Shown here one piece after another: positions 1 to 6,028 of a stretch of 6,544 bases of DNA. The first letter of the stretch is position 1. Each line of letters opens with the position of its first letter. The translations under genes and the position numbers were made by a program. Below the pieces are notes generated by a model. It was not told the DNA's origin and did not search any database. It was given only the letters and a program-made list of their open reading frames with translations. The stretch comes from Pseudanabaenales cyanobacterium (GTDB lineage: Bacteria > Cyanobacteriota > Cyanobacteriia > Phormidesmidales > Phormidesmidaceae), in contig JAKSDM010001385.1 in the NCBI GenBank assembly GCA_022360135.1, forward strand, positions 1-6,544, read 5' to 3'.

Positions 1-176
1 AACACCTGGGATAAAAACATCCAAATAGTCACCATAGGGGTGTACAGTCGGTTGCGATACTTGACCTCTTCTTCGGTCAGCACTGCTTGAATACTGGCCT
101 CACTCAGAACGTCTTGAAACGGTAATCCGGCCCGTTGGACAAATTTGCGTTTGAGAATTTCAACCCGTTGTGCCAT
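1..176 (-). CDS. IS4-family transposase, N-terminal part (runs off left edge)
   Basis: The first 58 residues are visible, starting MAQRVEILKRKF and including LPFQDVLSE, the EEEVKYRNRLYTP stretch (residues about 35-47) and TIWMFLSQV (50-58). This pattern of an LPF-x-DVL start, a charged helix, RLYTP and T-x-W-x-FLSQV is typical of the N-terminal domain of IS4-type DDE transposases that are common in cyanobacteria. The catalytic DDE residues would lie beyond the left edge, so it cannot be seen whether the gene is intact. The ATG at 174-176 is preferred: the frame runs upstream only to a TAG at 219-221, with no better start in between. No Shine-Dalgarno sequence is visible. The gene is co-oriented with the pump operon and begins 178 bp after the permease stop. 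The family call comes from remembered sequence patterns, not a search. Confidence 0.75.
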   Translation of the reverse strand, partial: MAQRVEILKRKFVQRAGLPFQDVLSEASIQAVLTEEEVKYRNRLYTPMVTIWMFLSQV

Positions 177-202
177 AGTAGTTGCACTATTGATTGTTAG
201 TT

Positions 203-246
203 CCAAGGGTATGATCCACTAAAATCGCACCCTTGGTCTTTTTTTT
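203..246 (+). terminator. Hairpin plus T8 tract just upstream of the transposase
   Basis: CCAAGGGT (203-210) pairs perfectly with ACCCTTGG (229-236). Inside the loop, GAT (213-215) can pair with ATC (224-226) across a symmetric 2x2 internal loop, leaving an 8-nt apical loop. Eight T follow at 239-246. This has the form of an intrinsic terminator for plus-strand transcription leaving the insertion element toward the permease. Read on the minus strand, the same hairpin would lie in any transcript running from the pump operon into the transposase, but there it has no U-tract after it. It may instead be an insulating structure near the IS end. The IS boundary itself cannot be located from one end. 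Confidence 0.4.
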
Positions 247-288
247 CTCAAACGATTATTCTCACTGGGTTACAACTTATATAAGCGC

Positions 289-341
289 TATTCACCTATA
301 GACTGAAGGTTGCAGAAATTGGTTAATTTGGGTGGTGAATA
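289..341. repeat. 8-bp inverted repeat TATTCACC/GGTGAATA
   Basis: TATTCACC at 289-296 is the exact reverse complement of GGTGAATA at 334-341, with 37 nt between. It begins 13 nt after the permease stop codon on the minus strand. It could fold into a long-looped hairpin in the 3' end of the pump mRNA. There is no U-rich tract next to it, so a terminator role is not supported. Chance is a real possibility at this length. Confidence 0.25.
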
Positions 342-354
342 CTTCGAATCAGAT

Positions 355-3300
355 TTAGTCGGTTACTGGGGTTCTAGAACTGGCTGGCCCACTGGCGCCC
401 TGGCCAGGGTGTAAATCTGACTGAGGTCCGACCGAAATCGTCGGCAGTCGCTTCCGCCTGCGGTGATAAATCAGCGCGTAGACCGCGGGCACAAAGTACA
501 GCGCCATCACTGAAGACCCGGCAATCCCCCCGGCGATCGCAATCGATAAGGGTCGCCAAAATGGCCCTCCATTGATTAGTAACGGTGCAAAGCCTGCGAT
601 AGTCGTCATGGTTGTAGTGACCACATGTCGGGTGGCTTTGATCACCACCTCAATGATGGCGCGGCGATCGCCTCGACTAGCCCGGGGATGAGCATTTAGC
701 GCCGATAACACCATGACCGTGTCGTTAATAGCAACCCCCACCAAGCCCATTGAACCGACGATGGCCATAAAGCCCAAGACTGCCCCGAAGAGTTTGAGGG
801 AAAATAGCGCCATTCCTACAGAGCTAATGGCCACCATCGCCACCATGCCCGCCTGCCGAAAGGAGCCCAGGGAGAGCACCAAGGCAATGATCATAGCCAG
901 GGCGAGCAGTGGCGTATACAGCAGCAAATTGCCCACGGCTTGGCTTTGCTCGGCCTGCTCGCCGCCATACTCTGACCAGTAACCGGGAGTGAGTTCAAAG
1001 TTAGCCGCCTCAAGCTTTTGCTGAAAGTTTTCCAGTACAACTGAGGGCAACACGCCAGCAGTGATGTAACCCTGAACCACGTTGACGCGCTGCTCATTGC
1101 GGCGAGCAATATTGGCCAGTTCTGGAACTAGCCTGAATTCTCCCAGCGCAGTGGTGGAGCGGAAGTTGAGATCGTCTGCGTTACCCTCAGGTCGTAGATC
1201 CAGCGAGGCGATCTGGCTCAAGTCAGCCCGATCGGCGTTGGCGATCCGCACCCGCACCGGCAGGTTTTCGGTGGCCTCTAGCACTGAGCCGCCAACACTG
1301 CCCTCCAGGTAAGCATCCAACTGTTGGGCGATCGCCATGTTGCTCAACCCACTTTGCTGGGCCTGCTCTTCGTCTATGGTGAGACTCAGTTTGGGCAAGA
1401 TTTCGCTCAGATCATCACGCACATAAATCACGTCCGGCACACTGGCGAGAATCTGTCGGGCTTCCACGCCCAGCCGCCTCAGCTCTTCGATATTGGGACC
1501 ATAGATTCGCAGTTCTATGGGCGCATCAAAGGGGGGCCCCTGTTCTAGCTGTCGTACTAGAATGCGAGCAGCTGGAAAGGTTTCGTCCAATTGGGCCTGC
1601 AAATCTTGAACAATGGTTTCGACGGACTGATCCGTATTCAGCTGCACCAGGGCCTGGGCGTAGTGGGACTGGTTTTCACGGTTTCCCGTGAAGTTGTAGT
1701 AAAACTTAGGCGCGCTTTTGCCGATGAACCAGTGGACATCCTCAACCTTGGGATGTTCGAGGATAACTTGGCGGGCCTGGAGCATCTGGTCGCGGGTTTG
1801 GCTGATCGCCACTTGGGGAGCGAACTCCACCTCAATTTGGAGCTGGTCTCGGGAAACTGAGGGAAAAAACTGTTTGTCCAGGGTTTTGGCTGAGATGAAA
1901 CCGATCAGGGGCACTATCAGCGTCAGGGCGATCGCCAGCAGCGGCTTCGTCATAGTCCCCTCCAGCGTCCAGTGATAAGGCCGCGACAGCAACGGTGAGG
2001 AAAGACCTTCGGTCCACCAAGCGCCAGGGCGGAGCAAGAAGCGTTGGACAGCGGCAAGGGGTCCGGTCTGCTGCGGATTTTTGAGCTGCTGGGCTTTGGT
2101 TCGACTACGACCCAGAACACGTCCCGCCAGGGCGGCGATCACCGTCAGCGACAACACCAGCGACGAAATCAACGCCATGATTACGCTCAGGGCGATGGAG
2201 CCAACAAACTCTCCGGCCGCTCCCGGCAGCAAATAGATGGGCAAAAACGTCATCACCGTTGTCACCGTCGAAGCCAACAAGGGAACCTTCAGGTAATCTA
2301 CGGTACGGGCCACCGCTTCCAGTGTTTTCGCTTCATGCTGCATCTCCATCTGGATTTCATCGACTGCGATAATGGCGTTATCGATCAGTAACCCTAAGGC
2401 AATAATCAGCCCCGACACCGACATCTGATGAATCGGAATGCCGAATACCGTCATCCAGCCAAACACTGTCAACGATGTAATCGGCAGGGCTGCGCCCACC
2501 ACCAGCGCCGAGCGCCACCCCATCGTCGCCAAGGCTACCGCCACCACCAGCCCGGCGCCTATGATCAAGTTGTTAATCAGGCTGCTAATCCGGGTTTCAA
2601 CATAGGTGCTCTGGTCAAATACAATATCCAGACTAAGGCCCTGAGGCAGATGAGCCTGAAAATCTGTAAGGACTGCTCGCACCTCGGCCGCCCAATGGTC
2701 AATGCGTAGCCCTGACTCCATCAGCACCCCGGCCACAACCGCGGGTTTACCGCTGACTAAGGTCAAATCCGTCATTGGCTGTTGAATGCTGCGGCGCACC
2801 TGGGCAATGTCACCGAGGCGTGTGAACTGTCCACTACCAGTTTGGATCGGGATTTGGCGGATTTGCTCTAGGGTTTCTAGTTCACTTTGAACTTCGATCG
2901 CCAGAGTCTGCTGTGGGCTGCGCAACTGTCCTGCGCTCACCTTGGCGTCGCTAGCATAGATTCGATCAGCCAACGCCTGGGTCGAGAGACCAATCGCCGC
3001 CAGATCGGGCGCATTCACTTCCGCCACAATCTCTTCATTGGGGTCGCCAAACAGCTCCACCTCTTCAGTCCCGACCACGCCTCGCAATCTCATGGCCAAC
3101 TCTTCACCATAACGCCGCAGCACGGCGTAGTTGGGTTCAATAGGTAAATTCCAGGTGAGTGAAGCAATCACCGTATAAGCCTTAACCTTTGTTTCATCTA
3201 GCTCCGGTTCGCTAGCGCCAGACGGCAGCTTGGCGGCAGCGTCATCTAGCTGATCACGCACCTTGGACCAAACCGGCTGGGCATCGTTGATGGAATCCAC

Positions 3301-3606
3301 CAATTCCACGGAAATGGTGGAAAACCCCACCCGCGAATCCGATTCCATCACAGCAATCTCTTCCAGCTCGGACAGTTCCGTCTCGATCACCTCTGTCACC
3401 AGCGCCTCGACCCGTTCGGCATTGGCGCCGGGATAAGCGGTCTGCACTACAGCGATACGAGATACCAGCTCGGGGTCTTCTTGACGGGGCAGGGATTGGA
3501 GAGAAAAGAATCCCCAGACTAGAATCATCAAGATGGTGAGGGTGAGCAGCCGAATATTGCGATAAAAAGGTTTAACCATGATCAGTGCAAGAAATGCGTC
3601 AGTCAC
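355..3606 (-). CDS. RND-family efflux permease (AcrB/HAE type, ACR_tran)
   Basis: This is the inner-membrane pump, expected to act as a trimer and drive export with the proton gradient. At 1083 aa it has normal family length. The order is classic RND: TM1 about 19-38, a large periplasmic loop about 40-340, TM2-6 about 343-497, TM7 about 554-573, a second periplasmic loop about 575-890, TM8-12 about 893-1046, then a polar tail of about 35 residues. TM4 carries GLLIDNAIIAVDEI with D409-N410 where AcrB has Asp-Asp. TM10 has GVAINDTVMV, with N961-D962 where AcrB has Lys-Asn. The heavy-metal (CzcA) signature is not evident, so a hydrophobic or amphiphilic substrate is more likely. The frame opens with GTG at 3604-3606. 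An ATG at 3577-3579 (MVKPFYRN, residue 10) is an equally good start; neither has a Shine-Dalgarno sequence. The gene follows the adaptor by 21 bp, so the two are surely co-transcribed. Confidence 0.95.
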   Translation of the reverse strand: MTDAFLALIMVKPFYRNIRLLTLTILMILVWGFFSLQSLPRQEDPELVSRIAVVQTAYPGANAERVEALVTEVIETELSELEEIAVMESDSRVGFSTISVELVDSINDAQPVWSKVRDQLDDAAAKLPSGASEPELDETKVKAYTVIASLTWNLPIEPNYAVLRRYGEELAMRLRGVVGTEEVELFGDPNEEIVAEVNAPDLAAIGLSTQALADRIYASDAKVSAGQLRSPQQTLAIEVQSELETLEQIRQIPIQTGSGQFTRLGDIAQVRRSIQQPMTDLTLVSGKPAVVAGVLMESGLRIDHWAAEVRAVLTDFQAHLPQGLSLDIVFDQSTYVETRISSLINNLIIGAGLVVAVALATMGWRSALVVGAALPITSLTVFGWMTVFGIPIHQMSVSGLIIALGLLIDNAIIAVDEIQMEMQHEAKTLEAVARTVDYLKVPLLASTVTTVMTFLPIYLLPGAAGEFVGSIALSVIMALISSLVLSLTVIAALAGRVLGRSRTKAQQLKNPQQTGPLAAVQRFLLRPGAWWTEGLSSPLLSRPYHWTLEGTMTKPLLAIALTLIVPLIGFISAKTLDKQFFPSVSRDQLQIEVEFAPQVAISQTRDQMLQARQVILEHPKVEDVHWFIGKSAPKFYYNFTGNRENQSHYAQALVQLNTDQSVETIVQDLQAQLDETFPAARILVRQLEQGPPFDAPIELRIYGPNIEELRRLGVEARQILASVPDVIYVRDDLSEILPKLSLTIDEEQAQQSGLSNMAIAQQLDAYLEGSVGGSVLEATENLPVRVRIANADRADLSQIASLDLRPEGNADDLNFRSTTALGEFRLVPELANIARRNEQRVNVVQGYITAGVLPSVVLENFQQKLEAANFELTPGYWSEYGGEQAEQSQAVGNLLLYTPLLALAMIIALVLSLGSFRQAGMVAMVAISSVGMALFSLKLFGAVLGFMAIVGSMGLVGVAINDTVMVLSALNAHPRASRGDRRAIIEVVIKATRHVVTTTMTTIAGFAPLLINGGPFWRPLSIAIAGGIAGSSVMALYFVPAVYALIYHRRRKRLPTISVGPQSDLHPGQGASGPASSRTPVTD

Positions 3607-3627
3607 AGCTGGTTGAATGAGGCTGAA

Positions 3628-4995
3628 TTAATTTGATCGAGCTAGCCTAGAAACCTGCTCAACCGGACGCACCGGCTGTCCGGGGACCAGCCGATGGACG
3701 CCGTTAGCGACAATCACATCGTTGGGCTGCAGAGTGCCGCGCACCAGGACGCGATCGCCCGCCTGATGCAAAATCTCTACAGATTGGAGCTGTACGGTAT
3801 AAATTTCTTCTCCAGTATTTTCTTGGGGAGTCAGCACATAGCATGTCCACAGTCCGCGAATTCCCTGAGTCAGGGCCTCCGTGGGCAGCCATACGCCCTC
3901 AGTAGAAATAGATTCTCTCAACTCCACCCGCACTGTTTGACCCGGGCTTACCTGAGCTGTGGTTGAAGACGTCAATGTCATCACCACCGTTTGGGTGCGC
4001 GTCTGCGGGTCTACCTCCGGCAAAATTGACGCCACCGTGGCTGGATATGCCTGATTTGCCAGATAGACCGTTTTTTTATCGCCGATTTCTAGCTGACTAA
4101 CGGCGCTCACTGGCATCCCCACCCGCGCTTCGGGGGTGGCGTTTTCCATCAAGCGCAGCACCGATTGTCCAGCTGCCACAACGGTTCCTTCATCCACCTG
4201 ACGGATCGAGACGATACCGTCAAAGGGGGCGCGCAATGTACTTTTCGCCAGGGTCACCTCAAGGTCGGCAATGCCCGCTTGCAGCTGTTGCACCAATGCC
4301 TGCTGGGCGGCGATTTGTTCTGGACGAGTCCCATTCTGAAGCTCCTCAAGCTCGCTACGAGCCTGATCTAGGCGAGCTTGCAGAGAGCCCTGACCAAAGG
4401 CCACTTGATCCAGCTCTTCGCGAGAAATCGCCCCCTGGGCGTATAGAGACTCACGTCGGGCGAGACGGACTTGCTCTAGGCTCAGCTGTTGCTCCAAATC
4501 TCGCACTGCCGCCGCCGCCGCCGCCATGTCTTCGGCCCGTGCGCCTATCTGTAACTCCAGCAGTTGGGCGGCGGCCCTCGCCTTTTCGGCAACGAGTTGC
4601 TGACGCTGGGTTTGTATATTACGAATATCGAGGCGCGCTAAGGGCGCTCCAGCCTGCACGAAATCCCCCTCATCCACTAACACCGCCACGAGTTGACCGC
4701 TGCGTTCAAAGCCCAACTCACTAGCCCGTAGGGAAGCGATCTCTCCCGTGTAGGTGCGCGAGACCTCGTAGCTGCTCACTGGCGTCGCAGTCAGGGTCTC
4801 CACTGGCAAAATACGCTCTGGTTGAGTGGTTGTGGCCTCTGCCGAACTAGCCAAACGGGTCCTGGCGATGGGGATACTCACAAGTAGCAAGCCCACCGTT
4901 CCCAAACCAATCAACAGACGCGGGGTTACCCGCTGCCGAAAGCTCCCCAGAACAGCGGATAGAGTTAGATTGAATCGTAATGGCTTAGAAATCAT
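3628..4995 (-). CDS. Periplasmic adaptor subunit of RND efflux pump (HlyD/AcrA-type membrane fusion protein)
   Basis: This protein bridges the RND permease and an outer-membrane channel. It has 455 aa. Residues 27-44 form an uncleaved signal-anchor or signal peptide, with no lipobox cysteine near it. The first lipoyl half-motif is about 81-125 (TYTGEIASLRASELGF, then VDEGDFVQAGAPLARLD) and the second is about 252-284 (STLRAPFDGIVS, DEGTVVAAGQ). Between them, 127-250 is a helical coiled-coil hairpin rich in Gln, Glu and Ala. A beta-barrel domain spans about 287-361 and a membrane-proximal domain about 365-445. The hairpin tip has R180, L184 and S191 in the R-x3-L-x6-S spacing known from TolC-docking adaptors. 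The hairpin repeats L-Q-x-G-x-R-x-E at 148 and 219. The ATG at 4993-4995 gives a full-length N terminus and has no Shine-Dalgarno sequence. An operator-like palindrome lies 41 bp upstream. Confidence 0.94.
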   Translation of the reverse strand: MISKPLRFNLTLSAVLGSFRQRVTPRLLIGLGTVGLLLVSIPIARTRLASSAEATTTQPERILPVETLTATPVSSYEVSRTYTGEIASLRASELGFERSGQLVAVLVDEGDFVQAGAPLARLDIRNIQTQRQQLVAEKARAAAQLLELQIGARAEDMAAAAAAVRDLEQQLSLEQVRLARRESLYAQGAISREELDQVAFGQGSLQARLDQARSELEELQNGTRPEQIAAQQALVQQLQAGIADLEVTLAKSTLRAPFDGIVSIRQVDEGTVVAAGQSVLRLMENATPEARVGMPVSAVSQLEIGDKKTVYLANQAYPATVASILPEVDPQTRTQTVVMTLTSSTTAQVSPGQTVRVELRESISTEGVWLPTEALTQGIRGLWTCYVLTPQENTGEEIYTVQLQSVEILHQAGDRVLVRGTLQPNDVIVANGVHRLVPGQPVRPVEQVSRLARSN

Positions 4996-5027
4996 AGTGT
5001 CTACGGCGAAGTCGGGACATTAAATGG

Positions 5028-5033
5028 ATATAA
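5028..5033 (-). promoter_or_regulatory. Candidate -10 element of the pump operon
   Basis: The minus strand reads TTATAT here, four bases past operator 1. It occupies nearly the same place relative to operator 1 as TATAAT does relative to operator 2. No good -35 hexamer is visible 16-18 bp upstream (CAATTT or similar). The call rests mainly on the analogy with the TetR side. It would give a leader of roughly 25 nt before the adaptor ATG. Confidence 0.3.
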
Positions 5034-5036
5034 ATA

Positions 5037-5051
5037 AAACGTATGTTTGAA
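5037..5051 (-). promoter_or_regulatory. Operator 1, proposed TetR site in front of the adaptor gene
   Basis: The core AAAC-GTAT-GTTT occupies 5037-5048. Read on the minus strand the site is TTCAAACATACGTTT (5051 to 5037), identical over 15 nt to operator 2 read on the plus strand. It ends 41 bp before the adaptor ATG. It is followed on the minus strand by TATTTATAT, so a bound repressor would cover the promoter. That the neighbouring TetR protein binds it is inferred from the palindrome, its repetition and its position. Confidence 0.7.
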
Positions 5052-5180
5052 AATTGGGCGGTATAGTTTATTGGCGCCGTGTTTATGCGTCAGTCCTATA
5101 TCCGACCAGCAAACCCTATCTATTTAACATATGAGAAGTTAGAGCCAAACTGGGTAATGTTTCGATGGTTCAGCAACCAC

Positions 5181-5197
5181 TTCAAACATACGTTTGA
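5181..5197 (+). promoter_or_regulatory. Operator 2, proposed TetR site upstream of the TetR -10
   Basis: TCAAAC-ATAC-GTTTGA at 5182-5197 has perfect 6-bp arms. It is the most symmetrical of the three sites. It ends directly against the TATAAT at 5198-5203 and so covers the -35/-10 spacer of the TetR promoter. The site fits the published PsrA consensus, (C/G)AAAC-N2-4-GTTT(G/C), on both arms. Confidence 0.72.
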
Positions 5198-5203
5198 TAT
5201 AAT
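5198..5203 (+). promoter_or_regulatory. -10 element (TATAAT) of the TetR-gene promoter
   Basis: This is a perfect sigma-70 -10 hexamer lying between operators 2 and 3. No matching -35 is present at 16-18 bp (AACCAC or similar), which suggests a weak or activator-independent promoter. The expected transcription start is near 5210, inside operator 3, leaving a leader of about 140 nt before the preferred ATG. On the minus strand the same AT-rich block reads TAATTATAT right after operator 3, so a second minus-strand promoter is possible. Confidence 0.55.
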
Positions 5204-5205
5204 TA

Positions 5206-5219
5206 AAACGTGCGTTTGA
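5206..5219 (+). promoter_or_regulatory. Operator 3, proposed TetR site over the transcription start
   Basis: The core AAAC-GTGC-GTTT occupies 5206-5217 and is followed by GA, as in operator 1. Its centre is 22 bp from that of operator 2, about two helical turns, so dimers on the two sites would sit on the same DNA face with the -10 between them. The arms are slightly less perfect than in operator 2: the left flank is TA where a symmetrical site would have TC. Confidence 0.65.
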
Positions 5220-5351
5220 AAATATGGCAAGATCAATTTATCAATTGGCTGACTAGCGCTCAGTCTGAGTTAGCTGCTCCAGGGCTAAGCCAGACTTTGT
5301 CTGCCATAGCTCATATGTTTGAATCGCAGATTTTCATGTGTGGTAATCATT

Positions 5352-5975
5352 ATGGACACCGTAGCTTCCCCCAATACCAAAGAACAAATTCTCAATGTGG
5401 CGGAACAATTGATTGCCGAGCGGGGCTATGCAGGAACCACCGTGCGTAATATCATCAGTCAGGCTGAGGCAAATCTGGCGGCAGTGCATTACCACTTTGG
5501 CTCAAAAGAAGAATTGTTTCGAGCTGTATTTTCCCGCATTGCTCATCCCATTGTCGAAAGTCAGCTCGCCCTTCTAGCAGACCTAAAAGCGCAGGATCAC
5601 TCCCCCTCAGTGGAAGCAATTCTCACGGCATTTCTTACCCCGCCTTTGGAGTTCATCATCCAACATGAACAGCCCAAGATGGTGCGAGCCCAGTTTATGG
5701 GGCGCTGTTGGACTGAGCCTGAGCCTGTCCAGAGCATTGCTTATAAGGAATTTGAAGTGAGCAAAAACACTTTTTTAGATGTATTGCAGCGGACTTTGCC
5801 GGAGCAGTCGCGCCAAGAGCTTTTCTGGAAATTAGATCTGGTCGTTGCTGCCCTAATTCGAGTTCTAACCGAAGCCGGTAAACCCAATGCGCTCTTGAAA
5901 AGCACCCGAACAGAGGATATCCAAAAAGCAATCAAGCAGTTAGTCGAGTTTCTGGCGCCAAGTATACGGACTTAA
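5352..5975 (+). CDS. TetR/AcrR-family transcriptional regulator (PsrA-like)
   Basis: This is a 207-aa repressor-type regulator, normal TetR length. The N-terminal DNA-binding domain is clear: helix 1 about 9-25 (KEQILNVAEQLIAERGYAGTT), helix 2 about 29-38, then recognition helix and stabilising turn NLAAVHYHFGSKEELF (41-56). Residues about 65-203 form a helical ligand-binding and dimerisation domain. Segments such as MVRAQFMGRCWTEPE and ELFWKLDLVVAALIRVL recall the C-terminal domain of PsrA-type regulators. The recognition helix resembles PsrA of Pseudomonas (recalled as NLAAVNYHF). The frame could begin at TTG 5319 (218 aa), but the ATG at 5352-5354 places the helix-turn-helix normally and is preferred; no Shine-Dalgarno sequence is visible. 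It is divergent from the pump operon, and three palindromic sites between them predict repression of both. Its ligand is unknown; a fatty acid is a guess from the PsrA likeness. Confidence 0.9.
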   Translation: MDTVASPNTKEQILNVAEQLIAERGYAGTTVRNIISQAEANLAAVHYHFGSKEELFRAVFSRIAHPIVESQLALLADLKAQDHSPSVEAILTAFLTPPLEFIIQHEQPKMVRAQFMGRCWTEPEPVQSIAYKEFEVSKNTFLDVLQRTLPEQSRQELFWKLDLVVAALIRVLTEAGKPNALLKSTRTEDIQKAIKQLVEFLAPSIRT

Positions 5976-6028
5976 CAAGATTGTTGTCATGATAGTTTTC
6001 TTTCGCATACCCATGCGCAAGGGTACAT

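Larger units (their letters stand above)
4996..5351. promoter_or_regulatory. Divergent regulatory region between pump operon and TetR gene
   Basis: This 356-bp stretch separates the adaptor start (minus strand) from the TetR start (plus strand) and contains no convincing gene. It holds three AAAC-N4-GTTT palindromes, at 5037-5048, 5184-5195 and 5206-5217. A consensus TATAAT lies at 5198-5203, and a candidate minus-strand -10 lies at 5028-5033. Bases 5060-5175 show no repeat or hairpin that I can support. The TetR-side leader of about 140 nt (5210-5351) has one half-site-like TATGTTTGAA at 5314-5323. Confidence 0.8.

Noticed and set aside
249..255. CAAACGA-like half-site near the IS and permease 3' end
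   Set aside because: There is no GTTT arm at the right spacing, and it lies downstream of the operon, where an operator would have no obvious role.
4236..4724. 162-aa plus-strand open frame opposite the adaptor gene
   Set aside because: It is proline- and arginine-rich, low in complexity, and lies wholly within a clear adaptor CDS on the other strand. It is a shadow of GC-rich codon use.
5319..5351. TTG start giving the TetR protein 11 extra residues
   Set aside because: The extension (TTG-AAT-CGC and on) overlaps the end of the half-site, has no ribosome binding site, and ATG at 5352 gives a normal TetR N terminus.
5210..5449. 79-aa plus-strand frame starting with GTG inside operator 3
   Set aside because: It overlaps the TetR helix-turn-helix coding region in another frame, has no recognisable domain, and its start lies where the transcript itself is predicted to begin.
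6004..6017. CGCAT-ACCC-ATGCG hairpin between the convergent TetR and AlkB genes as a terminator
   Set aside because: The stem is only 5 bp and is not followed by a T-tract in either direction (CAAGGG on plus, AAAGAAAAC on minus). It may be a weak bidirectional structure but is not supported as a terminator.
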